A stretch of 64,000 bases of DNA from Mytilus californianus (GCF_021869535.1 NW_026262668.1:10648348-10712347); one strand, 5' to 3'; positions 46,694 to 56,999 are shown, counted from the first letter of the stretch. Notes: generated by a model not told the origin, from the letters alone. Translations and numbers: made by a program.

Positions 46694-48215
46694 AAACAAG
46701 AGTGCACATGCTGAAATGTCTCGCCTTCTTTACTAATCATTGATATTATGTTGATAGTCCTAAATATAAAGCTTTATTTCAACTGTCACATAAACTTAAC
46801 ATTAACCAAGTAAACTAAACATTGACCAATGAACCATGAAAATGAGGTCAAGGTCAGATGAACCATGCCAGGCAGGCATGTACAGCTAACAATTCTTCAA
46901 TACAACAAATATAGTTGACCTATTGCTTATAGTTTAAGAAAAACAGACCAAAACACAAAAACTTAACACTGAGCAATGAACTGTGAAAATGAGGTCAAGG
47001 TCAAATAAAACCTGCGTGACTGACATATAGATCATAAAATATTTCCATACACCAAATATAGTTGACCTATTGCATATAGTGTTAGAAAAAAAGGCCAAAA
47101 CTCAAAATCTTAACTTTGACCACTGAACCATAAAAATGAGGTCAAGGTCAAATGACACCTGCAAGCTAGACATGTACACCTTACAATCATTCCATACACC
47201 AAATATAGTAGACCTATTGCATACAGTATAAGAAAAACAGATCAAAACACAAAAACTTAACTATAACCTCTGAACCATGAAAATGAGGTCAAGGTCAGAT
47301 GACACCTGCCAGTTGGACATGTACACCTTACAGTCCTTCCATACACCGAATATACTTGACCTATTGCTTATAGTATCTGAGATATGGACTTGACCACCAA
47401 AACTTAACCTTGTTCACTGATCCATGAAATGAGGTCGAGGTCAAATAAAACCTGCGTGACTGACATATAGATCATAAAATATTTCCATACACCAAATATA
47501 GTTGACCTATTGCATATAGTGTTAGAAAAAAAGGCCAAAACTCAAAATCTTAACTTTGACCACTGAACCATAAAAATGAGGTCAAGGTCAAATGACACCT
47601 GCAAGCTAGACATGTACACCTTACAATCATTCCATACACCAAATATAGTAGACCTATTGCATACAGTATAAGAAAAACAGATCAAAACACAAAAACTTAA
47701 CTATAACCTCTGAACCATGAAAATGAGGTCAAGGTCAGATGACACCTGCCAGTTGGACATGTACACCTTACAGTCCTTCCATACACCGAATATACTTGAC
47801 CTATTGCTTATAGTATCTGAGATATGGACTTGACCACCAAAACTTAACCTTGTTCACTGATCCATGAAATGAGGTCGAGGTCAAGTGAAAACTGTCTGAC
47901 GGGCATGAGGACCTTGCAAGGTACGCACATACCAAATATAGTTATCCTACTACTTATAATAAGAGAGAAATTAACATTACAAAAAATGTTAACTTTTTTT
48001 TCAAGTAGTCACTGAACCATGAAAATGAGGTCAAGGACATTGGACATGTGACTGACGGAAACTTCGTAACATGAGGCATCCATATACAAAGTATGAAGCA
48101 TCCAGGTCTTCCACCTAAAATATAAAGCTTTTAAGAAGTTAGCTAACGCCGCCGCCGCCGGATCACTATCCCTATGTCGAGCTTTCTGCGACAAAAGTCG
48201 CAGGCTCGACAAAAA
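46694..48215 (-). mobile_element. Interspersed element with 440-bp internal array (complete copy)
   Basis: On the minus strand it starts at 48215 with the GTCGAGCC hairpin head and GCC repeats. It continues through a tandem array with the same 440-bp period as window positions 1-1617 (CCTGCGTGAC at 47011 and 47451). It ends at about 46694 with AAGGCGAGACATTTCAGCAT and GTGCACTCTTGTT. AGGTCAAGGTCA recurs in its subunits. Presence of both ends shows that the array is carried inside a mobile unit. No protein is encoded. Confidence 0.75.
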
Positions 48216-48479
48216 CAGCTGTTTATCCATTGCTTCAAGTTTGATCAAGTTATTGTAGTCGAGTTTGTTAGTGTGTTGTTGAAGGAATATTGCTTAATGC
48301 AGGCTTTGGATTCAATCAAGATGTACTTGAGTTTGTAAGTTGTTGAATTGGTTGTTTCACCCAGTCTAATCTTTTGTTACATTAATCATGTTGTAGTATA
48401 GTTTGTTGCTTGTTGAAGGATAGTGGTAATCTAAGGCTTCAGGTTCAACCAAGTAGTAGAAGAGTAGAGGAATGTTGTT

Positions 48480-49110
48480 TGATTAAGACTTTGGTTTCAT
48501 TCAAGTTGTAGAAGAGTTTGTTCAGTTTTCAAGGAATATTGTTTAACTTGAAGGCTCCAAGTTCAATCAAGTTGTTGAAGGAAAGTTGGTTAACTAAAGC
48601 TCCAGTTTCAATCAAGTTGTTGGAGAAAAGTTGGTTAACTAAGGCTTTATGTTCAACCAAGTTGTTGAAGGAAAGTTGGTTAACTAAAGCTCCAGTTTCA
48701 ATCAAGTTGTTGAAGAAAAGTTGGTTAACTAAGGCTTTAGGTTCAACCAAGTTGTTGAAGGAAAGTTGGTTAACTAAAGCTCTAGTTTCAATCAAGTTGT
48801 TGAAGAAAAGTTGGTTAACTAAGGCTTTATGTTCAACCAAGTTGTTGAAGGAAAGTTGGTTAACTGAAGCTCCAGTTTCAATCAAGTTGTTGATGAAAAG
48901 TTAGTTAACTAGGGCTTTAGGTTCAACCAAGTTGTTAAAGGAAAGTTGGTTAACTAAGGCTTTAGGTTCAACCAAGTTGTTAAAGGAAATTTTGTTAACT
49001 AAGGCTTTGGTTCAACCAAGTTGTTGAAGGAAAGTTTGTTAACTAAGGCTTTAGGTTCAACCAAGTTGTTAAAGGAAAGTTGGTTAACTAACCCTTTAGG
49101 TTCAATCAAT
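48480..49110. repeat. 90-bp higher-order minisatellite (two 45-bp subunits)
   Basis: GTTGTTGAAG recurs every 90 bp at 48571, 48661 and 48751. Each unit alternates GGTTAACTAAAGCTCCAGTT and GGTTAACTAAGGCTTTAGGT. The array decays on both sides to 49300. Frames of 128 (+) and 118 (-) codons are open only because 45 and 90 are divisible by three. Confidence 0.9.
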
Positions 49111-49497
49111 TAGTGGTAGAATTTGTTAGTTGTTGAAAGAAAGTTGTTTGTCCCATGCTTTCGTTTCAATCAAGTTGTCTTGTTTGAATCTGTTAGTTAG
49201 TTGTTGAAGGTATATTATTTAACCTATAGCTTTTGTTTCAATCAAGATGTGGTAGAATTTGTTTGCTGTTAAAGGAAAAATAGCTAACCCAGGCTTCAGT
49301 TTGTATCAAGTTGTATTGGTAGAACTTTTCAGTTGTTTAGAGAAAATTGTTGCCCCCTTGTCATTGGGAAGTGAGTAGGATATTGAGCAGGATAAGTTTC
49401 TCAAAAATTATTACGGTTTAAACATTTATTAGCATTATAAAACTACGCTTGTTCTTTTCTGCTGTCAGTGATTCAGTGATTCTGCCTTTTATTAATA

Positions 49498-49680
49498 TAA
49501 TATGAAAATAAGATATGATATCATTCCAATGAGACAATTATCCAGCAGACACCAAATTACGTTTGATGTAAGCCACTATAGGAGACCGCACGGTCTTCAA
49601 CAATGAGCAAAAACCATACTGTAGAGTAAGCTTTAAGAAGCCCGTCAAGACAAAATGTTAACTATTATGGGAAAACCAAC
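49498..49680 (+). repeat. Dispersed short repeat S2 (longest copy)
   Basis: AAAATAAGATATGATATCAT, AATGAGACAATTATCCAGCA, GACACCAAATTACG, CCGCACGGTCTTCAACAATG, and AAGCCCGTCAAGACAAAATG. Shared words link it to copies at 27870, 32620, 57995 and 58255 (inverted) and 63925. Confidence 0.6.
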
Positions 49681-50164
49681 GGACTGATAAATTTATGTAC
49701 AAGACTTGTCTATTCTTCAATACACTTGATACATTGTATAATCTGTTCGTAGTGTCATGAAAACGTTCGAACATTTGAACATTTTACTATGTCCAACATA
49801 TCCATGGCCGTAAATTAGCCCTCGTTCGTAGGAGGCAAATAATCAGAATTGGGTCTGGGGGTCACTCACCTAGGCGCCCCAGAAGTTGAGCATTACATGT
49901 TGCGAATTCCAAAGACTTATTTTGTTTCTTGCCTGAATAGAAGTTTCAGGACAAGATGCATGAAAGATGACGATACATTTGAAATAATTCATTTATAAAA
50001 ATGGATAATGTGATAGAAAACAATGCTTAGGGTTAATTTACTTGTCATGTTGTTCCAAATAGTGAAAAAGCGAGATTCATTTACAATGGCCAGATGTTTC
50101 CTCACTTTTTAGAACTGAAATGTTGTCTGTTTCACCCTCTGTGCTACTTTAATACATATATATG

Positions 50165-50290
50165 ACCAAGGGGCGGATCCAGCTATTTTTAAAAGGGAGG
50201 GGGGGATTCCAACTATATGTCCCATTCAAATGCATTGATCGTTAAAAAAAGGGGGTTCCAACCCCCCAACCCCCTGGATCCGTCACTGTG
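50165..50290. repeat. GGATCCAG-bounded short repeat
   Basis: GGGCGGATCCAGC at the left and CCCCCTGGATCCGTCACTG at the right form imperfect inverted ends around poly-G and poly-A sequence. A related arrangement (GGCGGGTCCAG, then GGGGCCCGGACACCC and CCCCCAACCCCCC) occurs at 51279-51445. Probably a MITE-like or foldback repeat. Confidence 0.5.
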
Positions 50291-50700
50291 ACCGCCCAGT
50301 CTGGACTCGGTCATGGATGAACTTATCCATGTTTTAGCCTTCCAAGAAGTGAAAAGGAGTGAACCAACAAGCAAACATAAAAATAATGGAATAATACGAC
50401 TGATGTTCGTAAAGAAGTCAGAAGTATAACTCGGCACAATTTCCTGTATGCAATATTCCGGGACGAAATTATTATGCACGTTATTTAGCCACTGATTGAG
50501 TTCATACGGGAAATCGTATGAGAACGAAACATCATTTTGTAATCCTCTACCAATATTTGCAATAAATCTTCATTCAGTTTGTCGAGGTAACGTGGCATCA
50601 AATGGTGACTGATTACATAATTAATGACAGGATTAAGCAAAATTATTCTAAAATGCCCTTTACAGTAACCGTTCCTGTAGACGCGTTTGCTCTATGCCTT
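50280..50700 (-). pseudogene. Broken coding relic with a C-terminal membrane segment
   Basis: Two overlapping minus-strand frames each look coding but neither is complete. The upstream frame (from about 50696) includes IILLNPVINYVISHHLMPRY and a helical LDKLNEDLLQILVEDYKMMF, then stops near 50490. The other frame takes over around 50530 and reads FVPEYCIQEIVPSYTSDFFT and a hydrophobic stretch IIPLFLCLLVGSLLF, then runs into the repeat near 50285. One frameshift near 50530 would explain both. There is no start codon and the family is not recognised. It could be a decayed gene, a transposon remnant, or chance. Confidence 0.35.
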
Positions 50701-50736
50701 TGTCGCCCTGATGTATACGCGGTTTCGTTACTGTAA
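50661..50736. repeat. Short inverted-repeat element
   Basis: TTACAGTAAC at 50661 and GTTACTGTAA at 50727 are perfect inverted ends 76 bp apart, with related ACGCG motifs just inside. It may be a very small MITE remnant overlapping the coding relic. Confidence 0.4.
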
Positions 50737-50777
50737 TATCATTATGCTGCTATGATAAAAGCCCTTTCGAATAAAGG

Positions 50778-50999
50778 ATGGAAAGATTCAGTACAGTTTT
50801 AACGTACATGTATATCACCCATTTTACCCAACAAAAGTCTACCATCATGCATGAATATGAATTTCCACCAAAGCACATGCAATGCGCTTGGAGTGCAATT
50901 GACGAAGGCCGTATGTATCCTGGAAATACCCGGCATTATAATACATATTATGTCCCAGATGTATCCAAGTACAAATTTAATAACCATAGCAATTATTAA
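50778..50999 (+). CDS. Orphan ORF or terminal exon, unknown protein
   Basis: The C-terminal 50 codons have a convincing protein look: HEYEFPPKHMQCAWSAIDEG, then RMYPGNTRHYNTYYVPDVSK and a short basic-polar end before TAA. Tyrosine- and proline-rich ends of this kind occur in small axonemal proteins, but I cannot assign it. The N-terminal part is weaker. A possible acceptor (CACCCATTTTACCCAACAAAAG) at about 50837 suggests that the real exon begins there. Confidence 0.35.
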   Translation: MERFSTVLTYMYITHFTQQKSTIMHEYEFPPKHMQCAWSAIDEGRMYPGNTRHYNTYYVPDVSKYKFNNHSNY

Positions 51000-51278
51000 A
51001 ATTTCGAATATCTGAAGCGTTGATTTGTATGAGGTCGCATCAGAATGTCCACTTATTTTGTACTCGATTTATTGCAATATGTCAAGAACCTGTTCATAGT
51101 TCTTTAGAAGCCATGTAAAGGTGTCTATCAGCGAGGTCCCTCTGGTTTCATAAAAATACGCCCCTCCTCGTCATAAAACATCAAATTCGTATTGATTTTC
51201 AACTGGCATATTTAACATTGATTTCATAATGTTCTTTCTTTTACTGGAACCCTTCATTTACCAGTTTATCAGGTAACT

Positions 51279-51445
51279 TTCAGTGGCGGGTCCAGAAATT
51301 TACATAAGGGGGGGGGGGGGGGGGGGGCACTGACTGCCATAAGAGGGGACCGGCTCAGTCATGCTTCAGTGATTCCCTATATAATCAACCAAATGTTTCC
51401 CACAAAAGAGGGGCCCGGACACCCTTCCCCCCAACCCCCCTCTGA
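51279..51445. repeat. GGGTCCAG-bounded repeat with a 20-G tract
   Basis: See the related copy at 50165. Positions 51308-51327 are an uninterrupted run of 20 G, able in principle to form G-quadruplexes, and likely length-variable or misassembled. Confidence 0.5.
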
Positions 51446-51462
51446 CTTTTGCAAGAATTGAC

Positions 51463-51702
51463 ATGAAACTTCGAATAACCGGGACAGTTATTAAATTCAA
51501 CCAGTGTGATCTACAATGTACAAAGTATTTTGCATGGGACAATTCTTCAGTTATACGAGTTTTGACTTTGGTACTTCACCGAACATTATATAAGACAGGA
51601 TATAAAATCATTATTCTGCAACACAAACTCAATGCAGAAAACAATTTTGGAAAAAAAAGTGAAAATAAACCCGCAATCGTAGCAACAGATGAATATGAAT
51701 AG
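51463..51702 (+). CDS. Orphan 79-codon ORF, doubtful
   Basis: MKLRITGTVIKFNQCDLQCT through to a polar C terminus (SENKPAIVATDEYE) with a normal-looking amino-acid mix. There is no recognisable family, no splice evidence and no promoter. It is adjacent to a repeat and may be chance. Confidence 0.18.
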   Translation: MKLRITGTVIKFNQCDLQCTKYFAWDNSSVIRVLTLVLHRTLYKTGYKIIILQHKLNAENNFGKKSENKPAIVATDEYE

Positions 51703-52809
51703 TCCACCTTTTAGATTAGATGCGGTTGTCAGACCTTAAAATATTATATAATTAATGTTTTATCAGAAAGTTTGAGGAGACAGTTGCCTCCTCCGCCTCT
51801 TTTAAGTACTTCATGGTCATGTGTTACCTCTAATATGTCACTCACAATTTCATGCCAGTTATAACTTTCAGTTATCTTTTAGAAATGAAGTATGAACTCA
51901 CTTAAATGCTCTGCGGGTACTCTACAAAATTCTTAAACGAGCATCGTTTTTGTGATGCAGTTTTCAAAGAAACTTTAATCTTCATGTTTGTTGCCTGAAA
52001 AATTTAATGCAAATCAAATGTAACTTAGTGGCGAAAACGACATACTGTATTTTCAAAATATGGCGCAAATCCAATCGACCCTTTAGAGTGATGATATACT
52101 TAAAAGAAACATGTAATTTTAAGGTGCGAAACGGTTTTTGAGATGAAGTCTTTTGTTTGTGTAGATCCGATTATAAAAAATTACCATGATATGCAGGAGC
52201 ATTTTCTATTCATATAGAACCCTAAGGGAAATACATACAAACAGCTGTTTCACACATTAAAATTATATTTTTCCTACCCCTGATTTTGAGTTTTGGTTAC
52301 ATATCTGAATGTTTAATTCAGATATGTTGAACATATAAATTCAGTTACCCAGGACAGGTGAAATTAGACCCTGTCTTTAAATGATTAATCCCAATTTTTA
52401 GGGGTGTTTTTTCAAGTTTAATGTGTATAAATTGTCCGATTCTTTAAATAAGTAAAGAGCAAAAATAAAAAAAAGAATAGAGAAAAATAAGACAAAATAA
52501 TAAAGAATAGAGAAAAATAGGGCAAAACAGAATAGAGATGAGGTGCTCTATTATAAGGAAAAAAGAATAATGGGCAAAAAATAAAGAAAATGAAGGGTTC
52601 TCGTGAATATATCTACTTTCTTTTTGATAACTAACCACAAAAGGAACACTTGTTATTTATATTTATTTATTTCATGCATACTCAACATAATTTAATAAAA
52701 AGAAAAAAAAACAAATTGTGACATATATACCCATAAACGATTTGTATAGTGTATCATACAGCTAATAGCTAAAAAAGCGTGATACAAATGGAATAAAATA
52801 GAAAGAATA
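51703..52809. other. Intergenic, AT-rich upstream of the heat shock gene
   Basis: It includes a purine-rich imperfect repeat at 52450-52600 built from GAATAGAGAAAAATA. No gene was seen. Confidence 0.5.
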
Positions 52810-52857
52810 GAAAATTCAATTAGATGATAGAAAATTCGATTAGATTATAGAAAATTC
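52810..52857 (+). promoter_or_regulatory. Three phased heat-shock-element half-site pairs
   Basis: GAAAATTC occurs at 52810, 52830 and 52850. Each is an inverted pair of nGAAn units, the binding unit of heat shock factor. They are spaced exactly 20 bp apart, so every GAA and TTC keeps the 5-bp register of the element, with two register positions empty between pairs. They lie about 150-195 bp upstream of the TATA box of a small heat shock gene. Confidence 0.5.
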
Positions 52858-53003
52858 TACAATCAATGACTTCTAAAAATAATATTCTAGATCATACTAG
52901 TATTAACCTTGAACCTGAATAAGTTATTTACGTTGTTTATATTTAGTAACCGGTATTTTACGTCGTTTCATTTCTACAACTTGCGAGAATCATGCTTTCA
53001 CAC

Positions 53004-53010
53004 TATATAA
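53004..53010 (+). promoter_or_regulatory. TATA box of the small heat shock gene
   Basis: TATATAA, followed by AAGCTGG, sits about 95 bp before the start codon and predicts transcription from about 53030-53040. An out-of-frame ATG at 53028 would then lie at or just upstream of the transcript start. Confidence 0.6.
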
Positions 53011-53100
53011 AAGCTGGAGTAAACAAAATGGTATCAAAAGAAAACGGACATACCATAGTATCACCTCTAAACTACCAGCTACAAGACAAAAATCAAAAAC

Positions 53101-53332
53101 ATGTCTTTTATCCCAGTGCTTTGGAACCGCTACAATCAAAGGCAGAATGATTCTGATGACTTGTTCCACTTCATGGATGACTGGAACCCTATGCCCCTAA
53201 GCTGGGGTTATGGCCGACCCGTGATTCAGAGAAGGCACAGACCTGAGAATTCACTAGCGGATAGAAAGTGGACCTACAGCGTGAAGATTGGAGACTTCGA
53301 TGCACAACATGTCAAAGTGAAAGTAGAGGATG
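53101..53332 (+). CDS. Small heat shock protein with two alpha-crystallin domains, exon 1
   Basis: ATP-independent chaperone of the Hsp20/alpha-crystallin family, expected to hold unfolding proteins in the cytosol. Exon 1 encodes residues 1-77 plus one base: a variable N-terminal region rich in Trp and Phe (VLWNR, LFHFMDDWNP, LSWGYG), then the start of domain 1 at about W57 (WTYSVKIGDFDAQHVKVKVE). It ends at a strong donor, GATG|GTAAGT; reading through gives a false stop. Joined to exon 2 the protein is 240 residues, longer than single-domain relatives. Double-domain small heat shock proteins are known in flatworms and some molluscs. The ATG is the first after the predicted transcription start. 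Confidence 0.88.
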
Positions 53333-53847
53333 GTAAGTTTTTATTTTTCGTCTGTGTTGAGTATTGCTTGGACGGTGTGGTCGAGGCCATCGTTATCCAT
53401 GACACGGGGCAGTAACAGTATGCAGGTATATATTTTTTTTACAGAGACAGGTGCCAATGGCCATACCTATTTTTGTCTACTTAAATCAGATTTTTTTTTA
53501 TTTAGAAGTGACATTTAATTTAAATATGTATGAGCCGAATTAAAAGTAACCATGCAGTATTAATTTATTATGCTATGATGCTTTATTAGGTTAGGGATAT
53601 GAGTGGTTAAAGCGGTTCAACTGGAAAAAGGTGTGTGTTTTGCGAGTCCAATTTTGTTAATGTCTGTACGAGATTTATAAAAACGAAGGAATTAAACCTG
53701 TGGTCTCAATCACCCTTTCCCCACTCTTTTTCCGTGTATAATTTCTATGTGCCGGGAAGCCCGATGTTCACAGGCACTTGTCTCATTTTTTTAACCTTTA
53801 TACCTTTAACCTATTTACTTTATATAACACAGGCCTTTGTCCTAGTC

Positions 53848-54275
53848 TTTTTATACGTCCGTTTACGGGACGTATTATGGTGTACCATTGTCCGTCCGTC
53901 GTCAAAACTTCGGACAGCAACTCAAAAACGCGTTCACCAATTTTTATGAAACTTCGGGTGAATTTTATAACGTTTGACGTAAGCTCCCTTTCGATTTTTA
54001 TGATTTTTTGATTTAACGTTTCGGAGTTGTTGGGCTTTATTCATAAAAAAAAGATGCTTTGAGCAATTTTCATGAAACTTTGGTGAATTGTTTATATATA
54101 TTGACATACGTTCCCTTTTGATTTTTAAAAAATTCTGATGATAATTTTACATTTTGGATTTTTAGGACTTTTTTCATTAAAAGGGGGGATTTTCCCGTTT
54201 TTGGACACTTAACTCAAAAACGCTTTGAGCAGTTTTCATGAAACTTTGGTGACTTGTTTATATTGTCAATTTTTC
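53848..54275 (+). repeat. Interspersed element, ATACGTCC-head family, in the heat shock gene intron
   Basis: A T-tract is followed by the hairpin ATACGTCCGT-TTA-CGGGACGTAT, then GTCCGTCCGTCGTC. About two units of roughly 165 bp follow (CATGAAACTTTGGTGAATTG, CGTTCCCTTTTGATTTTT, TCATTAAAAGGGGGGATTTT). It is the same family as 1886-2511 and the tail is not clear. Confidence 0.6.
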
Positions 54276-54684
54276 AGGAGAATTTTGAAATTGAATACCC
54301 TTGCCTGATAAGAGCTGAAAATAAATGATTTTGCCCTAAAAAAGATGAAAATGAATAATCTGCAAGGAATCAATTGATTTGAAATAATCCTCCTGCATTT
54401 GGAATACATAAATATTGTCAAAATTGTAAAATCCAATTACCAGACTTGAGCAACATAAACCCAGTCAAAAATTTGGAGAGATCTTAAAGGTATGTAGTTC
54501 CTACTCAACTATCGTTACATGTCGTCTTCTTTATTACAAGTACAAATCTGTGACAAGTCATAAACGAGAAGGAAACCATAGTGTGTCGGCGATGTAAATG
54601 TTCGTGCACGGGCTATCACAATATCGTCCGATGTAAATGTTCGTGCACGGGGCTATCGCAATATCGTCGACATGACACAGTGCA

Positions 54685-54728
54685 TATCCATTTGATTGAT
54701 TGATTGTTGGTTGCTTAACGTCCAGTGT
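54685..54728 (-). repeat. SINE 3' tail fragment (inverted)
   Basis: GATTGATTGATTGTTGGTTG and CTTAACGTCCAGTG is the reverse complement of a molluscan SINE tail like that at 43995-44015. Confidence 0.4.
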
Positions 54729-54973
54729 ATATCCATTTGAAGAAATCTATTCGCATCGTGGTTATGCTTTAAATATTACAGCAATTCAGGCCAGGGCATT
54801 TGTTTGCTTAAAGAGTTAAAGGTACTTTTAATGGTTAAGGGGTGAGGGGTTTGTAGAAGGAATTTATTATAATTTCACTTATGCATATATAATTAAAGAA
54901 CGTCGCAGAAATAAAAATGTAAGTGAGTGCTTAAACTGTTTAGCACTTTTCAATGTATTTTTTTATGTTTCAG

Positions 54974-55464
54974 GTAAAGTAATTATTCATGCTAAGTACA
55001 CAGATGGTAATGATGAATGGGGAGATACTGTCGAGCGAACAAGGACAGTCCAGATTCCAGAGAATGTTGATGCTGATAAAATTCACAGCTTCATGAAATT
55101 GGATGGAAGTATGATGTTAGAAGCCCCGTACCGTGTTTCAGAGGAGAAGCAACTCCAAGTTGTACCACAAGAAGGTCGTGTCTTGGTGGCCAGTGACAGT
55201 CATAGCAATTTGATGAAATTCAATGTCGAAAACTACCGGCCAGAGGAGGTTAAAGTATTATGCAAAGATGGGATGTTGACGGCCCAAGGAGAACGAAAAA
55301 GGTCTGAAGATGGTCATGAAATTCGTGAGTCGTTTTTTCGTCAGATGACAGTTCCGCGGTCTGTGGATGGGAAAAACATCGAATGCTTTAGGGATGAAGA
55401 AGGGAATCTTACAATCCGTGCACCAACGGTTGAAGATGTTGAAATGGAACAAGCAAAAAAGTAG
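54974..55464 (+). CDS. Small heat shock protein with two alpha-crystallin domains, exon 2
   Basis: The acceptor TTTTATGTTTCAG is at 54973. The first two bases complete a Gly codon with exon 1 (junction E-D-G-K-V-I-I-H). Domain 1 finishes at about residue 130 with DGSMMLEAP, the place of the usual G-x-L-x-I-x-A-P end motif. Domain 2 runs from about 150 to 228: LMKFNVENYRPEEVKVLCKD, GMLTAQGERK, FFRQMTVPRSVD, and the classic GNLTIRAP (221-228). A short acidic and basic tail (TVEDVEMEQAKK) follows, then TAG. Domain 2 keeps the canonical motifs better than domain 1, which has a longer loop (TDGNDEWGDTVERTR). The intron of 1641 bp inside domain 1 carries repeats. Confidence 0.9.
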
Positions 55465-55998
55465 ACCCAGGATGACTTTTAGTTTTATTTTCAATTTGTC
55501 ATCTTCACAATTGCAGACTATAGACATTTGAACTCATTACTTTATGATTTTATTTTGTGTTCATTGTTATTGTTTTTGAATGACGAAAAAGCGTAATTGT
55601 GTTAATTTGCTAGTGAACTAATGCTTGAATGGTGCATATTTACAGTTCTATCAAAAAGAGATAAAAGACTTTCGGTTCTTTTTGTTATATAGAACAACAT
55701 TTTGAGAAAAGCTTGTTTAAAAATCATGTGTGTTCTGTAAGGGAACAATTATTGAGTATTTGTAATGGAACAATCATTGAATTTTTGTAATGGAACAATC
55801 ATTGAATATTGCATAATTTTAGTTCAATTTAAAAAAGAGAACATATTTGTTACTTGATTTACTTTGTTGTTGTCAGAGATAGACATTAAATATCATGTAC
55901 ATACAATGTGTTAATCTCTTATTTATCAAAGTCCAAAAACACATTGATTACTATAATATTGAATTATATAGTTCGTTTACTTTTATATAATAGAATGA
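55465..55998. other. 3' flank of the heat shock gene
   Basis: It includes two to three copies of TAATGGAACAATCATTGAAT around 55740-55810, presumably a local duplication in the 3' UTR or just beyond. No canonical AATAAA was noticed close to the stop. Confidence 0.4.
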
Positions 55999-56999
55999 TT
56001 TTTGTCGAGCCTGTGAATTTTGTCGCAAAAGCGAGACATAGCGATCCTACATTCCGTCGTCGTTGTCGTCGGCGGCGGCGTCCACAAATATTCACTCCGT
56101 GGTGAAAGTTTTTGAAATTTTAATAACTTTCTTAAAATATCCTGGATTTCTACCAAACTTGGACAGAAGCTTGTTTATGATCATTAGATAGTATCCAGAA
56201 GTAAATTTTGTAAAAAAAAAATCCTGTTTATCCGTATTTTACTTATTAGTGGACTTAGTTTTTCTGCCAGTTAACATTACATTCACTCTGTGGTTAAAGT
56301 TTTAAAAATTTTAATAACTTTCTTAAAATATCCTGGATTTCTACCAAACTTGGACAGAAGCTTGTTTATGATCATAGATAGTATCCAGAAGTAAATTTTG
56401 TAAAAAAAAAATCCTGTTTATCCGTATTTTACTTATTAGTGGACTTAGTTTTTCTGCCAGTTAACATTACATTCACTCTGTGGTGAAAGTTTTAAAAAAT
56501 TTAATAACTTTCTTAACTATCCTGGATTTGTACCAAACTTGGACAGAAGCTTGTTTATGATCAAAAGCTAGTATCTAGAAGGAAATTTTGAAAACATTTA
56601 TTTCCTGTTTTTCCGTATATTACTTATAAATGGACTTAGTTTTTCTTCCAATTAACATTACATACAGTCTGCAGTTAAAGTTTTTAAAACATTTATTAGA
56701 TTCATAAACCATCCTGGATTTTTACCAAACTTGCATAGAAGCTTGTTAATGATCAAAAGGATATCTTCTTTATCATTTGTTCATTCAATAAATTTATGTT
56801 TCAACTCTTTTATAAATCTATCGATTTGATTGCATACTGTATTCATTTTTCACAAGCATAACTTTTTTCATACATTTCAAAAGTTTTATTTCATTAACTG
56901 TAAATCTATTATGTGCATTCCCCTATCACACTGAAAACATAGACAACAGCAAAAGTAGGCGAGACACTAGGTTCCGCGGAACCCTTACGAATTTTTATT
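55999..56999 (+). repeat. Interspersed element, GTCGAGCC-head family (copy 2)
   Basis: The head is GTCGAGCCTGTGAATTTTGT, CGCAAAAGCGAGACATAGCG, then CCGTCGTCGTTGTCGTCGGC. The body is four units of about 190 bp (CCTGGATTTCTACCAAACTT). The tail is AGTAGGCGAGACACTAGGTT ending at AGGTTCCGCGGAACCC (56969-56984), TTACG. The first unit pair is almost identical, suggesting recent internal duplication. Confidence 0.75.

Noticed and set aside
48518-48904. Open frames of 118-128 codons on both strands
   Set aside because: Artefact of 45/90-bp tandem units; the peptide is a plain translation of the repeat.
53028-53030. Upstream ATG as the heat shock protein start
   Set aside because: Out of frame with the alpha-crystallin domains and at or before the transcription start predicted from the TATA box.
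53635-54011. 104- and 77-codon plus-strand frames
   Set aside because: They lie in the heat shock gene intron and run into an interspersed element head.
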